Assembly: GCF_030512175.1 (NCBI RefSeq)
Contig: NZ_JAULBL010000001.1
Span: forward strand, 1 to 64,000
Reading direction: 5' to 3'
From: Paeniglutamicibacter sulfureus
GTDB lineage: Bacteria > Actinomycetota > Actinomycetes > Actinomycetales > Micrococcaceae
DNA length: 64,000 bases
Both the position numbers and the translations under genes were made by a program. The notes under the pieces were generated by a model. That model did no database searches. It was given only the letters and a program-made list of their open reading frames with translations, and had not been told where the DNA came from. Shown piece by piece: positions 46,678 through 55,800 of this stretch. The stretch's first letter is position 1. Each line of letters begins with the position of its first letter.

Positions 46678-47880
46678 TCACGATGGCCGCTCAGGTTTTT
46701 GCTCTTTTTGCCCGTGATCCAGCAGGGATGCCGGCCGAAGGGCACCTGCCGGGAACCGGGAGCGGACCAAGTCCATGGTTGCCTCGGCCTGTCTCCAGTT
46801 GTCATCGCGCGGATCAATACTCAATTGCATTCCGCCACCGGCGTTGCCCAGCTTCTCCGCCCGGATGCCCACGAGTCTTACTGCTTGAGGCCGTGTGCCG
46901 AGTTTCTCCAGAAGGCCTTCGGCAGCCGCCACGAGGTCACCGGCGGCGTTGCTTGGCACCGGAAGCGTGCGGCTGCGTGACAGCGTGGAAAAGTCGCTGT
47001 AGCGCAGCTTCAACGCCACCACCCCTGCCACTTTCTCGGCCTGGCGGAGTCGCGCTGCGACGCGATGCCCGAGATGCAGTATTTCGCGGTGCAATACCGC
47101 CTCATCCCACAGGTCCACCGCGAAGGTCTCTTCGGCGCCGATGCTTTTTTCCTCGCGTTCGCTCTCCACCGGACGATCGTCCAGCCCCCAGGCCAAGTCG
47201 TGAAGGTGGACACCCGTGGCCCCAAGCCGCCTGCTGAGCGTATCTTGGGGAGTCTGGGCCAGCTGGGCTACTGTGCTGATGCCCATTTCCCGCAGCACGA
47301 CGGCGGTCTTGGCGCCCACTCCCCACAACACCCCCACCGGCAGGGAATGCAGGTAGGACAGCGTTTGATCGGGGCGGATCACCAGCATGCCATCGGGCTT
47401 GGCGCCGGTGGAGGCGACCTTGGCCACGAATTTCGAGGCGGCAAGGCCCACGCTCGCCGGCAATCCGAGCTCGGTGCGCAGCCGCACACGAATCATCTGG
47501 CCGATGGCCTCTGGAGGCCCAAGGCGCCTGATGCTGCCTGTCACGTCCAGAAAGGCCTCATCGACGCTCACTTGCTCCACCAGGGGTGTGACCTGGTGGA
47601 AAATCTCCATGATCCGGGCGGAGTACTCCGAATACAACGAATGGGTTGGTTTGATGACGACAGCACGCGGCGCCATCCGCATGGCCACGGCCATCGGCAT
47701 TGCCGATTTCACCCCCAGGGCCCGGCATTCATAGGAGGCCGAGAGAACGACGGAGCGTTCCCCCGGAAAACCCACGATCACCTGCTGTCCCACCAGCTCG
47801 GGTCGGCTTAACAGCTCAACCGACACGAAAAAAGCATCCATGTCGACGTGAAGTATCGCGCGTGCCTTGCCCTGAGCCAT
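46678..47880 (-). CDS. dinB: DNA polymerase IV (Y family) DinB
   Basis: 400 residues from ATG 47880 (MAQGKARAILHVDMDAFF). Pol IV copies damaged DNA with low fidelity. The catalytic acids are in HVDMDAFFVSVE (Asp 13) and VSVDEAFLDVTG (about 110). The little-finger domain follows to about 350. There is no beta-clamp motif I can be sure of at the C-terminus. The open frame continues to 48519 but overlaps the prenyl synthase gene and is not coding there. It is divergent from that gene. Confidence 0.93.
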   Translation of the reverse strand: MAQGKARAILHVDMDAFFVSVELLSRPELVGQQVIVGFPGERSVVLSASYECRALGVKSAMPMAVAMRMAPRAVVIKPTHSLYSEYSARIMEIFHQVTPLVEQVSVDEAFLDVTGSIRRLGPPEAIGQMIRVRLRTELGLPASVGLAASKFVAKVASTGAKPDGMLVIRPDQTLSYLHSLPVGVLWGVGAKTAVVLREMGISTVAQLAQTPQDTLSRRLGATGVHLHDLAWGLDDRPVESEREEKSIGAEETFAVDLWDEAVLHREILHLGHRVAARLRQAEKVAGVVALKLRYSDFSTLSRSRTLPVPSNAAGDLVAAAEGLLEKLGTRPQAVRLVGIRAEKLGNAGGGMQLSIDPRDDNWRQAEATMDLVRSRFPAGALRPASLLDHGQKEQKPERPS

Positions 47881-47980
47881 GGAGTGAAGTCTAGCCAACT
47901 TGGCCGACAATCCGATGGGAGCCGGTGGCCCGGCTAGAGTTAAGGGAATAACGACGCTGTGCGATCTATGGATGGGAAAC

Positions 47981-49087
47981 ATGACACTTTTTGCTGCGGA
48001 CACTTCCGACCCCGAACAGGCACGGTTACTTTCCGCAGACTTCTCGGATCGGCTCGAGACATTGCTCTCGACCTTCCTGGCAGAACAACATGAAGTCATC
48101 TCGGACATTGCCCCGGCGGCCGCCGAAATCGTCATCGCCATCGACGATCTGACACGCGGCGGCAAGCGCCTCCGGCCGCTTTTTGCCTTCTGGGGATACC
48201 TGGGCGCGGGCGGCGACGCCGAAGCCGATGACATCGTGCAGGCCGGAGCGGCCATTGAGCTCTTCCAGGCCGCCGCGTTGATCCACGACGACCTCATTGA
48301 CCGCTCCGACACGCGGCGGGGCCAACCCAGCATCCACCGCCGCTTCGAATCCCTGCACCGCGCCTCTGGATGGCAGCGCGATGCCTCGCGATTCGGCGAG
48401 GCCGCCTCGATCCTGGCCGGGGACCTGTGCCTGTCGCTCAGTGAACAGCTTTTCGCCACGATCAGCCCCTCGGTTCCCGAGGCGCGGACGATCTTCGACC
48501 GCATGCGTGCCCAAGTCATGGCCGGACAGTACCTGGATGTCCTGGAGGAATCCGCCGGCCCCTCCTACGGACCCGCGGATGCCGTCAAGAGGGCACGGAC
48601 CATTGTGCGGTACAAGTCGGCGAAGTACTCCGTGGAGAACCCGACGCTGCTCGGAGGCGCGCTGGCCGGGGCGCCCGCGGAACTCTTGGAGCAGTACTCC
48701 CGGTTTGCGCTGCCTTTGGGCGAGGCATTCCAGCTGCGCGACGATGTCCTGGGCGTGTTCGGGGACCCCGCAATCACGGGCAAGCCCGCGGGCGATGACC
48801 TGCGCGAGGGCAAGCGCACCGAGATCATCGCCCACGCGCTGACCCTGGCCTCCGAGTCGGACCAGGCATTCATCCAGTCGCGGCTTGGGGCAGACGACCT
48901 GCAGGACGGCGAGGTCTCGCGCATGAGTGCTTTGCTGGAGTCCTGCGGTGCGTTGGCGGCTACAGAATCGTCGATTGCCGACCTTTCCGAGCAGGGCTTT
49001 TCCGCCCTGGAGGAACTCACTGTCGGGACCTTGGCCCGCCACGGGCTTCGGACCCTCGGCCTGGCGGCGATTCGCCGCACCTCTTAG
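47981..49087 (+). CDS. Polyprenyl diphosphate synthase (IdsA-like)
   Basis: 368 residues. It joins isopentenyl diphosphate units to allylic diphosphates. The two Asp-rich motifs are DDLIDRSD at 103-110 and RDDVLGVFGD near 253-262, and GGKRLRPLF is present at about 60-68. The two residues before the first motif are small (AAALIHDD), but product length (geranylgeranyl or longer) cannot be fixed. The start at 47981 has GGATGGGAAAC before it. It is followed by a long hairpin and the Rv2175c-like gene, the neighbourhood of idsA2 in mycobacteria. Confidence 0.9.
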   Translation: MTLFAADTSDPEQARLLSADFSDRLETLLSTFLAEQHEVISDIAPAAAEIVIAIDDLTRGGKRLRPLFAFWGYLGAGGDAEADDIVQAGAAIELFQAAALIHDDLIDRSDTRRGQPSIHRRFESLHRASGWQRDASRFGEAASILAGDLCLSLSEQLFATISPSVPEARTIFDRMRAQVMAGQYLDVLEESAGPSYGPADAVKRARTIVRYKSAKYSVENPTLLGGALAGAPAELLEQYSRFALPLGEAFQLRDDVLGVFGDPAITGKPAGDDLREGKRTEIIAHALTLASESDQAFIQSRLGADDLQDGEVSRMSALLESCGALAATESSIADLSEQGFSALEELTVGTLARHGLRTLGLAAIRRTS

Positions 49088-49101
49088 AAGGGCCCAGGTA
49101 A

Positions 49102-49155
49102 ACCAAAGGCGAAGGTCCCTCCCCGGTTTCTCCGGAAGGGACCTTCGCCTTTGGT
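49102..49155. terminator. Bidirectional terminator after the prenyl synthase
   Basis: Perfect 19-base arms (49102-49120 and 49137-49155) surround a 16-base loop. It lies between convergent genes. No clear T-run, but the stem is long. Confidence 0.7.
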
Positions 49156-49198
49156 GCAGTGTCTGTGCGTTGGGCAAACACCTGACGTCTTGCTCTGG

Positions 49199-49555
49199 CT
49201 ACCAGCTCAGAGCCTGGGCGCGACGACGGATTTCGGTCTTGCGTCCTGCCCGCAGTGCATCCATGGGAGTCCCGTTCAACGACTCGTCCGGGGTGAAAAG
49301 CCACACCAGGAGCTCGTGGTCTTCGTAGCCCGAGTCCTTGAGCACCGAGATCGTGCCCTTGAGGCTGTCGACAATGGCCCCGTCAAGGAGGAAGGCAGCG
49401 GGGACACTGCGGATGTTGCGCTCCCCCACTCGAACGGCAATGATTGCGCGCTCATCGATCAGGCTATGGACTCGTTTGATGGAAACGTCCAGTGCTTCGG
49501 CCAGGTCGGGCAGGGGCAGCCATTCGGCCACAAGATTCTCAAGATTGCTCACCAT
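49199..49555 (-). CDS. Rv2175c-like DNA-binding protein
   Basis: 118 residues from ATG 49555 (an adjacent GTG is possible). A winged-helix-like N-terminal half (LPLPDLAEALDVSIKRVHSL) reads as helix-turn-helix. The C-terminal half, VSVPAAFL-type then GTISVLKDSGYEDHELLVWL, matches the Rv2175c family. In M. tuberculosis Rv2175c is a substrate of the kinase PknL, encoded next to it; no kinase gene is adjacent here. It sits next to the prenyl synthase as in mycobacteria. Confidence 0.8.
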   Translation of the reverse strand: MVSNLENLVAEWLPLPDLAEALDVSIKRVHSLIDERAIIAVRVGERNIRSVPAAFLLDGAIVDSLKGTISVLKDSGYEDHELLVWLFTPDESLNGTPMDALRAGRKTEIRRRAQALSW

Positions 49556-49755
49556 TCCAGCGTGCCACATGTGCGCGTCATTCTGGAGCCATATGAATGA
49601 TTTCGTCGTGGGATCTTTCACAATTGCCATGTCGTGGTGTAAATTCACAATAGTCACAACCGCACCATGAGTCACATAACGCACATAGGCCACAGTCGTG
49701 TGCGTTCAATTGCGACCGAACGATTCGTCCTTGCCCCAACCCAAAGGATCGCTCC

Positions 49756-51294
49756 ATGTCCCTTGCACATAACAATCGCGTCAGAGCCCTTGGCAGCGCC
49801 GTCGCCACGGCGGCAATCCCGGCGGTGGTCCTTGGTTCCCTAGCAATCCCGGCCCAGGCGGCACCCTTGCCCACCCGTGACGCCCTCCAGCCGAAGCTCG
49901 CCACCCCGGCGATGGTGAAGGCTGCAGAGGCACGGATCAGCGCTCACTTGGTCGCGGCCCACGTTCCCGGATCGGTTATCCCCCTCGCAAAAAAGGGTGG
50001 AACCGCAACTGTCAAGAAAAACGACACCCTTTCCCATCTTGCCGCTCGCACCGGCGTCTCGGTGAGTGACCTGAAGAAATTCAACAAGCTCTCTTCCGAC
50101 CTGATCAAGCCCGGCCAAGTCCTGCGTCTGAGCGGTGGCTCCTCAAAGGCGTCGTCACCCAAGGCTTCGTCCAACAGCAATGGGTCGTCCGCCAAGGCGC
50201 AGACCTACAAGGTTGCCCAGGGCGATGTCATGGGATCGATCGCCAGGAAGCTCGGCGTGTCCCTCTCCGCGGTGCGCACCGCTGCCGGCAACCCTGCCAA
50301 CGACACCATCTACGTCAACCAGACGCTTCGCTTTGGATCAACCGGTTCCACAGGCTCTGCCAAGGCTGCTCCGAGCGCCAACTCCGGCGGCTCGCAGGGC
50401 ACCTACACCGTCAAGTCGGGCGACAGCCCCTCCATGATCGCGATCCGGCACAACATGTCGGTCTCCGCCTTCATGAAGCTGAACAACTTGTCGAACGGCG
50501 ACATCATCCGTCCCGGTGACAAGTTGAAGATCAGCGGCTCATCCTCTTCCGCTTCGTCTTCGCCGTCCAGGGCGGCTGCGCCCTCCGCGCCCAAGTCCCA
50601 GTCCGGCGGCTCCAGCTACAAGGTGGTTTCCGGCGACACCCTCGGGCACATTGCCTTGAAGTCCGGGACGCCGCTGAACACCATCCTGCGGTTGAACCCG
50701 GGTCTCACCTACTCGACCGTGCTGAAGATCGGCCGGACCCTGAAGGTCAACAGCGGCGGCTCCGCCGCCCCGCAGTCCTCCGGCGTCAACCCCACCAGCT
50801 CCAAGCCGTTGGTAGGCAACTCCTTCCTGGGCCGCACCTACAAGTCGGACGTGGTGGGTTCGGCGAACGACAACAAGCGCGAGCTGCTTTCCCGGGACCT
50901 TCCATCCCCTGCAGCCATGCAGTCGATGATCGCCAGCACCGCCCGGCAGATGGGTGTCGATCCGGCGCTGGCCATGGCACACGCCTTCCAGGAATCCGGA
51001 TTCAACATGAATGCGGTCTCCCCGGCAAACGCCGTGGGCGTCATGCAGGTCATCCCGTCGGCCGGCGAATGGGCAGAGGGACTGGTTGGACGCCAGCTCG
51101 ACCTTCTCAACCCGCAAGACAACGTCACCGCCGGTGTGGCGATCATTCGCTCGCACCAGCGCAACGCGCCGTCCATGGAAATGGGCATCGCCTACTACTA
51201 CCAGGGTGCCACCGGCGTAAAACGCAATGGCATGTACGCCGACACCAAGAACTACGTGGCCAGCGTCATGGCCCATCGGAACAAGTTCAACTAG
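49756..51294 (+). CDS. Secreted LysM lytic transglycosylase
   Basis: 512 residues. A signal peptide is likely (hydrophobic to about 34, AQA cleavage near 36). Four LysM peptidoglycan-binding repeats follow at about 81-125, 148-193, 214-259 and 285-331, joined by Ser/Gly-rich linkers. The C-terminal SLT-type domain has QESGFNMNAVSPANAVGVMQ with catalytic Glu about 413, and GIAYYYQGATGV. It should cut glycan strands outside the cell, for growth or daughter-cell separation. A strong terminator follows. Confidence 0.93.
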   Translation: MSLAHNNRVRALGSAVATAAIPAVVLGSLAIPAQAAPLPTRDALQPKLATPAMVKAAEARISAHLVAAHVPGSVIPLAKKGGTATVKKNDTLSHLAARTGVSVSDLKKFNKLSSDLIKPGQVLRLSGGSSKASSPKASSNSNGSSAKAQTYKVAQGDVMGSIARKLGVSLSAVRTAAGNPANDTIYVNQTLRFGSTGSTGSAKAAPSANSGGSQGTYTVKSGDSPSMIAIRHNMSVSAFMKLNNLSNGDIIRPGDKLKISGSSSSASSSPSRAAAPSAPKSQSGGSSYKVVSGDTLGHIALKSGTPLNTILRLNPGLTYSTVLKIGRTLKVNSGGSAAPQSSGVNPTSSKPLVGNSFLGRTYKSDVVGSANDNKRELLSRDLPSPAAMQSMIASTARQMGVDPALAMAHAFQESGFNMNAVSPANAVGVMQVIPSAGEWAEGLVGRQLDLLNPQDNVTAGVAIIRSHQRNAPSMEMGIAYYYQGATGVKRNGMYADTKNYVASVMAHRNKFN

Positions 51295-51310
51295 CCTTCG
51301 GGTCAGTAAG

Positions 51311-51356
51311 ACGGGTGTGGCCCGGTTCCCTCGGAACCGGGCCACACCCGTCTTTT
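51311..51356. terminator. Strong terminator after the LysM transglycosylase
   Basis: Perfect 19-base arms (51311-51329 and 51333-51351) enclose CTC, followed by CTTTTG. It separates the convergent transglycosylase and pdtaS genes. Confidence 0.85.
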
Positions 51357-51374
51357 GCCGTGCCCGTGCCGCGC

Positions 51375-52847
51375 TTAGCGCCTGGCTGCGACCGGTAGTT
51401 CGAGGACGACACGGGTGCCGGACCCTGTGCGGTCCTCCCAGTGGATGTTGCCGCTGAGCTCGCTGGTGACCAGCGTCCGCACAATCTGCAGCCCGAGGCC
51501 CTCCGTGCGGGGTTCGGGAGGCAGACCCACCCCGTCGTCGCTGATGGCTACCCTCAGGATGTCCGCGCCCACGGCGTTGCGCCGGCGTCCGGCGTCCAAC
51601 ACCACGGTGCCGTCGCGCTCGGCCAGTCCGTGCTCCACGGCATTGGTGACCAGTTCGTTGATGACCAGCGAGAGCGGGGTCGCCAACTCCGCGGGCAGCT
51701 GCCCGAAGGCCCCGGTCCGCTCGGTCTTGACCTTCTGGCCCGGCGACGCGATTTCCACGATCAGCCGGAACTGCCTGTCAATCAACTCGTCAAAGTCCAC
51801 GTTCTCGCTCAACCCCTGCGAGAGGGTCTCGTGCACCGCGGCGATCGTGGCAACCCGGCGCATGGCCTGGTCCAGGCCCTGGCGGCCCTCCTCCGACTTC
51901 ATCCGGCGCGACTGCATGCGCAGCAGCGCGGCGACGGTCTGCAGGTTGTTTTTCACCCGGTGGTGGATCTCGCGGATCGTGGCGTCCTTGGACACCAGTT
52001 CCTTCTCGCGGCGGCGCAGCTCGCTCACGTCGCGGCACAGCACCAGCGCGCCGTAGCGCCCCTTGGCGTTGCGCAGCGGGATCGACCGCAGCGACAGTGT
52101 CACTCCCATCGACTCGATCTCGGTGCGCCAGGGCATCTTGCCCGAAACCACCAGCGGGAGCGACTCGTCGATCAGCCGGCGGTCACTGACCAGGGACATC
52201 GTCGCCTCCGATAGCGACTTGCCCTCGAGCGTTGCGGCCGCCCCCAAACGGCGGTAGGCCGAGACGGCGTTCGGGCTGGCGTACTGGACCACGGCGTCGG
52301 CATCCAGGCGGATGAATCCGTCGCCCACGCGCGGGGCTCCGCGCCGGGACCCGGTGGGCGTGGCGAAGTCGGGCCACAGCCCGCGGGTGCACATCCGCAG
52401 CAAGTCTTCGGCGCATTGCTTGTAGGTCAGCTCGAGCCGCGAGGGCATGCGCGATCCGGCGAGGTCGAAGTGCACGGAAAGCACCGCAAGGGTGCGCCCG
52501 TTGCGGACCAGGGGAACAGTCTCGATGAGCATCGAGTGCTCCCCCGCCGAGGGCGCGCCGGCATCGGAGCGCACGATGTCCTGGGTCCGCCAGGCCTGCT
52601 CGACCAGCGGCTTGAGGTCCTTGCGGATCCGTTCGCCCACGAAGTCGGTGTGGAAGACGGTGTGCGAGGTGGAGGGACGCACATGGGCCAGGGCCTTGTA
52701 CGTGCCCTCCACCGGAAACCACAGCACCAGGTCTGCGAACGCCAGGTCCGCGATGAGTTGCCAGTCCCCCACCAGGAGGTGGATCCAATCCTCATCCCCA
52801 GGACCAAAATCGGCCGACTCTCGAATTTGGTCCGTGAAGATGGCCAA
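51375..52847 (-). CDS. pdtaS: PdtaS-type sensor histidine kinase (HisKA_2/HWE-like)
   Basis: 490 residues. An N-terminal GAF-like domain and a PAS-like domain (GFIRLDADAVVQYASPNAV) are followed by the dimerisation helix EIHHRVKNNLQTVAALL, with the phosphorylated His at about 295. The ATPase domain (INELVTNAVEHGL, DDGVGLPPE) completes it. There is no transmembrane segment, so it is cytoplasmic. PdtaS signals to the antiterminator PdtaR; no pdtaR is adjacent. The start is TTG at 52847, supported by GGAGGT, 3 bases after the gdh stop. Confidence 0.9.
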   Translation of the reverse strand: MAIFTDQIRESADFGPGDEDWIHLLVGDWQLIADLAFADLVLWFPVEGTYKALAHVRPSTSHTVFHTDFVGERIRKDLKPLVEQAWRTQDIVRSDAGAPSAGEHSMLIETVPLVRNGRTLAVLSVHFDLAGSRMPSRLELTYKQCAEDLLRMCTRGLWPDFATPTGSRRGAPRVGDGFIRLDADAVVQYASPNAVSAYRRLGAAATLEGKSLSEATMSLVSDRRLIDESLPLVVSGKMPWRTEIESMGVTLSLRSIPLRNAKGRYGALVLCRDVSELRRREKELVSKDATIREIHHRVKNNLQTVAALLRMQSRRMKSEEGRQGLDQAMRRVATIAAVHETLSQGLSENVDFDELIDRQFRLIVEIASPGQKVKTERTGAFGQLPAELATPLSLVINELVTNAVEHGLAERDGTVVLDAGRRRNAVGADILRVAISDDGVGLPPEPRTEGLGLQIVRTLVTSELSGNIHWEDRTGSGTRVVLELPVAARR

Positions 52848-52850
52848 GGA

Positions 52851-55800
52851 TTACCTCCGTACGATGGAACGCAACAGCCGCAAAGCCACCGACAAGGACG
52901 CCATGTCATCGCGTTCCAGCCGGTTCACTTCCGCGAACATGTTCTGTGCACGATCAAGATTAGCCGCGTTCGCTTCCAACCACTGACTCACGCGCGCCGC
53001 GGGGTCGGTTTCGGTTCCGTCCGTGGCCGCCACGACGTCGCGGGTGAAGTCGATGATCGTCGAGTACAGGTCGTCTCGCAGGGCCGCGCGGGCCAGCGCC
53101 TTCCACCTGTCGTCGCGCGGCAACGCGGTGATTCGCTCGAGCAGCGAGTCAACGCCGAAGCGGTCGTAGAGCACGTAGTACACCTTGGCCAGCTCGACCG
53201 CGTCTGTACCGCTGCGCTTGGCCTGGGCGGCAATGTCCAGCAACACGAAGGTCTCGAACTGACCGGCCCAGCGGGTCGCCAGGGCGTCGTCGAGCCCCCA
53301 GCCCTTTCCCTCGGCCTTCCACCTGGCCACGCGCTCGGCATCTGCCCCGCGCAGCAGCGAACCGACCACCGGGCGCAGCGACCGCACGGTGGGGGCCAGC
53401 GACGCAATGGCGCCGTCGACCGGCTCGTCGCGGTCCACATGGTGGATGAACCAACGAGTGGCCCTATCCAGCAGCCGGCGCATATCCAAGTGCAGCCGGC
53501 ACCAGTGCTGGGCGTCGAAGGATGCCGGCAGCGCGTTGATCGCCCCGATCTCATCATCGAAGGAGTAGATCTCGCGCAAGGCCACGAAGGCCTTGGCAAC
53601 CTGCGCCTCGCTGGCACCGGTCTCCTCCATGACCCGGAACGCGTAGGTGGTGCCGCCGATGTTGACCATGTCGTTTGCCACCACGGTGGCGATGATTTCC
53701 CGGCGCAGCGGGTGGTTCGCCAGCTCCGCGCCGAAGCGCTCGGCCAGCTGTGCCGGGAAGTAGTTGCGCAGGGTGGCGGCGAAGTACGGGTCATCGGGCA
53801 GGTCACTGGCGGCCAGCGCGCCTGCCAGCTGGATCTTCGCGTACGCCACCAGCACCGACAGCTCAGGGGTGGTCAGCGAGCCGCCGGCGGCCAGACGTTC
53901 CTCGAGCACCGCCGCAGAGGGCAGGAACTCCAGGTCCCGGTCCAGCTCCGCGTGTTCTTCCAGCCAATCCATCAGCCGTTCGTAGGCCGGGGACATGGCT
54001 GCCAGCTCCTGCTTGTCGTTGAGCAGCATGACGTTCTGGTCGAAGTTGGTCTTCAGCACCAGGCGGGCGACCTCGTCGGTCATCGACTGCAGGAAGTCGG
54101 CGCGCTCCGAGGCCGCCAGCTTCCCGGCGACGACCATGCGGTCAACGAAGATCTTGATGTTGACCTCGTGGTCAGAGCAGTCCACGCCGGCGGAGTTGTC
54201 GATGGCGTCGGTGTTCAGGATGACCCCGTGAAGCGCCGCCTCGATGCGGCCGCGCTGGGTCATGCCCAGGTTGCCGCCCTCGCCGATGACGCGGGCCCGG
54301 ACCTGCGCCCCGTCCACCCGGATCGCGTCGTTGGCGCGGTCCCCGACCTCCGCGTGCGATTCGCCGGAAGCCTTGACGTAGGTCCCGATGCCGCCGTTGT
54401 AGAGCAGGTCGACGGGAGCGCCGAGGATGGCCTTGAGCAACTCGTTCGGTGCCATGGAGCTGACCGTGGTGCCCAGGCCCAGGGCCTCGCGCACCTCGGG
54501 GGAAATCGGGATGGACTTCAGGGCCCGGGAGTACACCCCGCCGCCGGCGGATATCAATTCCTTGTTGTAGTCGGCCCAGGAGGAACGGGGCAGTTCGAAG
54601 AGCCGCGCCCGTTCGTCGAAGGAGGCACCCGGCTCCGGGTGCGGGTCCAGGAAGATGTCGCGGTGGTCGAAGGCCGCCAGCAGCTTGACCGTGCGGGTGC
54701 GCAACAGTCCGTTGCCGAACACGTCCCCTGACATGTCGCCCACGCCGACGGCGGTGAATTCCTGTGTCTGGGTGTCGACGCCGAACTCGGTGAAGTGGCG
54801 CTTGACCGATTCCCAGGCACCGCGGGCGGTGATGCCCATGGCCTTGTGGTCGTAGCCCACCGAGCCGCCGGAGGCGAAGGCGTCGCCCAGCCAGTGGCCG
54901 CGCTCGGCGGAGATCGCGTTGGCGATGTCGGAGAAGGCTGCGGTGCCCTTGTCGGCGGCGACCACCAGGTAGGTGTCGTCCCCGTCAAGACGCACCACGT
55001 TGGCCGGCGGTACGACCCGTTCGCCGTTTTCGTCCACCACGAGGTTGTCGGTGATTTCCAGCAGCGAACGGATGAAGGTGCGGTAGGCGGCCTTTCCCTC
55101 TTCCAGCCAGGCGTTGCGGTCCTCGGCGGGGTTGGGCAGTTGCTTCGCATAGAAACCGCCCTTGGCGCCGGTGGGCACGATCACGGCGTTCTTCACCATC
55201 TGGGCCTTGACCAGGCCCAGCACCTCGGTGCGGAAGTCCTCGCGTCGGTCGCTCCAACGCAGCCCGCCGCGGGCAACCTCGCCGAAGCGCAGGTGCACGC
55301 CTTCGAGGCGCGGGGAGCAGACCCAGATCTCGTACTTGGGCCGCGGGAACGGTGCGTCGGTGATCTTCCCGGGCATGAGCTTGAAGGCCAGCGCGGCCGG
55401 GTCGGTGTAGTAGTTGGTGCGCAGCGTGGCCTCGATGAGGTTCACGAAGCGGCGCAGCAGCTTGTCGGCATCCAGCGTCGGCACCTTTTCCAGGGCCTCG
55501 GCAAGCACCGCGTGGGCAGCCTCGATCTCCCGGGCGGATTCCTCGGCGCCAAGGGCAGGATTGAAGGTGCCTTCAAAGAGCGCGATGATTCCGTGGGTGA
55601 CCTCCGGGTTGCCGACCAGTGCGTCGGACATGAAGGTGTACGAGTTGGAGACGCCCAGCTGGTGCAGGTACCTCGAGTAAGCGCGCAGCAGCGCGACCTG
55701 CCTCCAGGACACGCCCTCGAGCAGCACCAGGCGGTTCATGTGGTCGGACTCGGCCTCGCCGGTGACGACGGCGCCGTAGGCCTGGGCGAGCAGCGGCTCG

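Noticed and set aside
46678-48519. An N-terminally extended DinB of 613 residues
   Set aside because: The extra 213 residues run opposite the prenyl synthase gene and show no motif; MAQGKARAILHVDMD is the family start.
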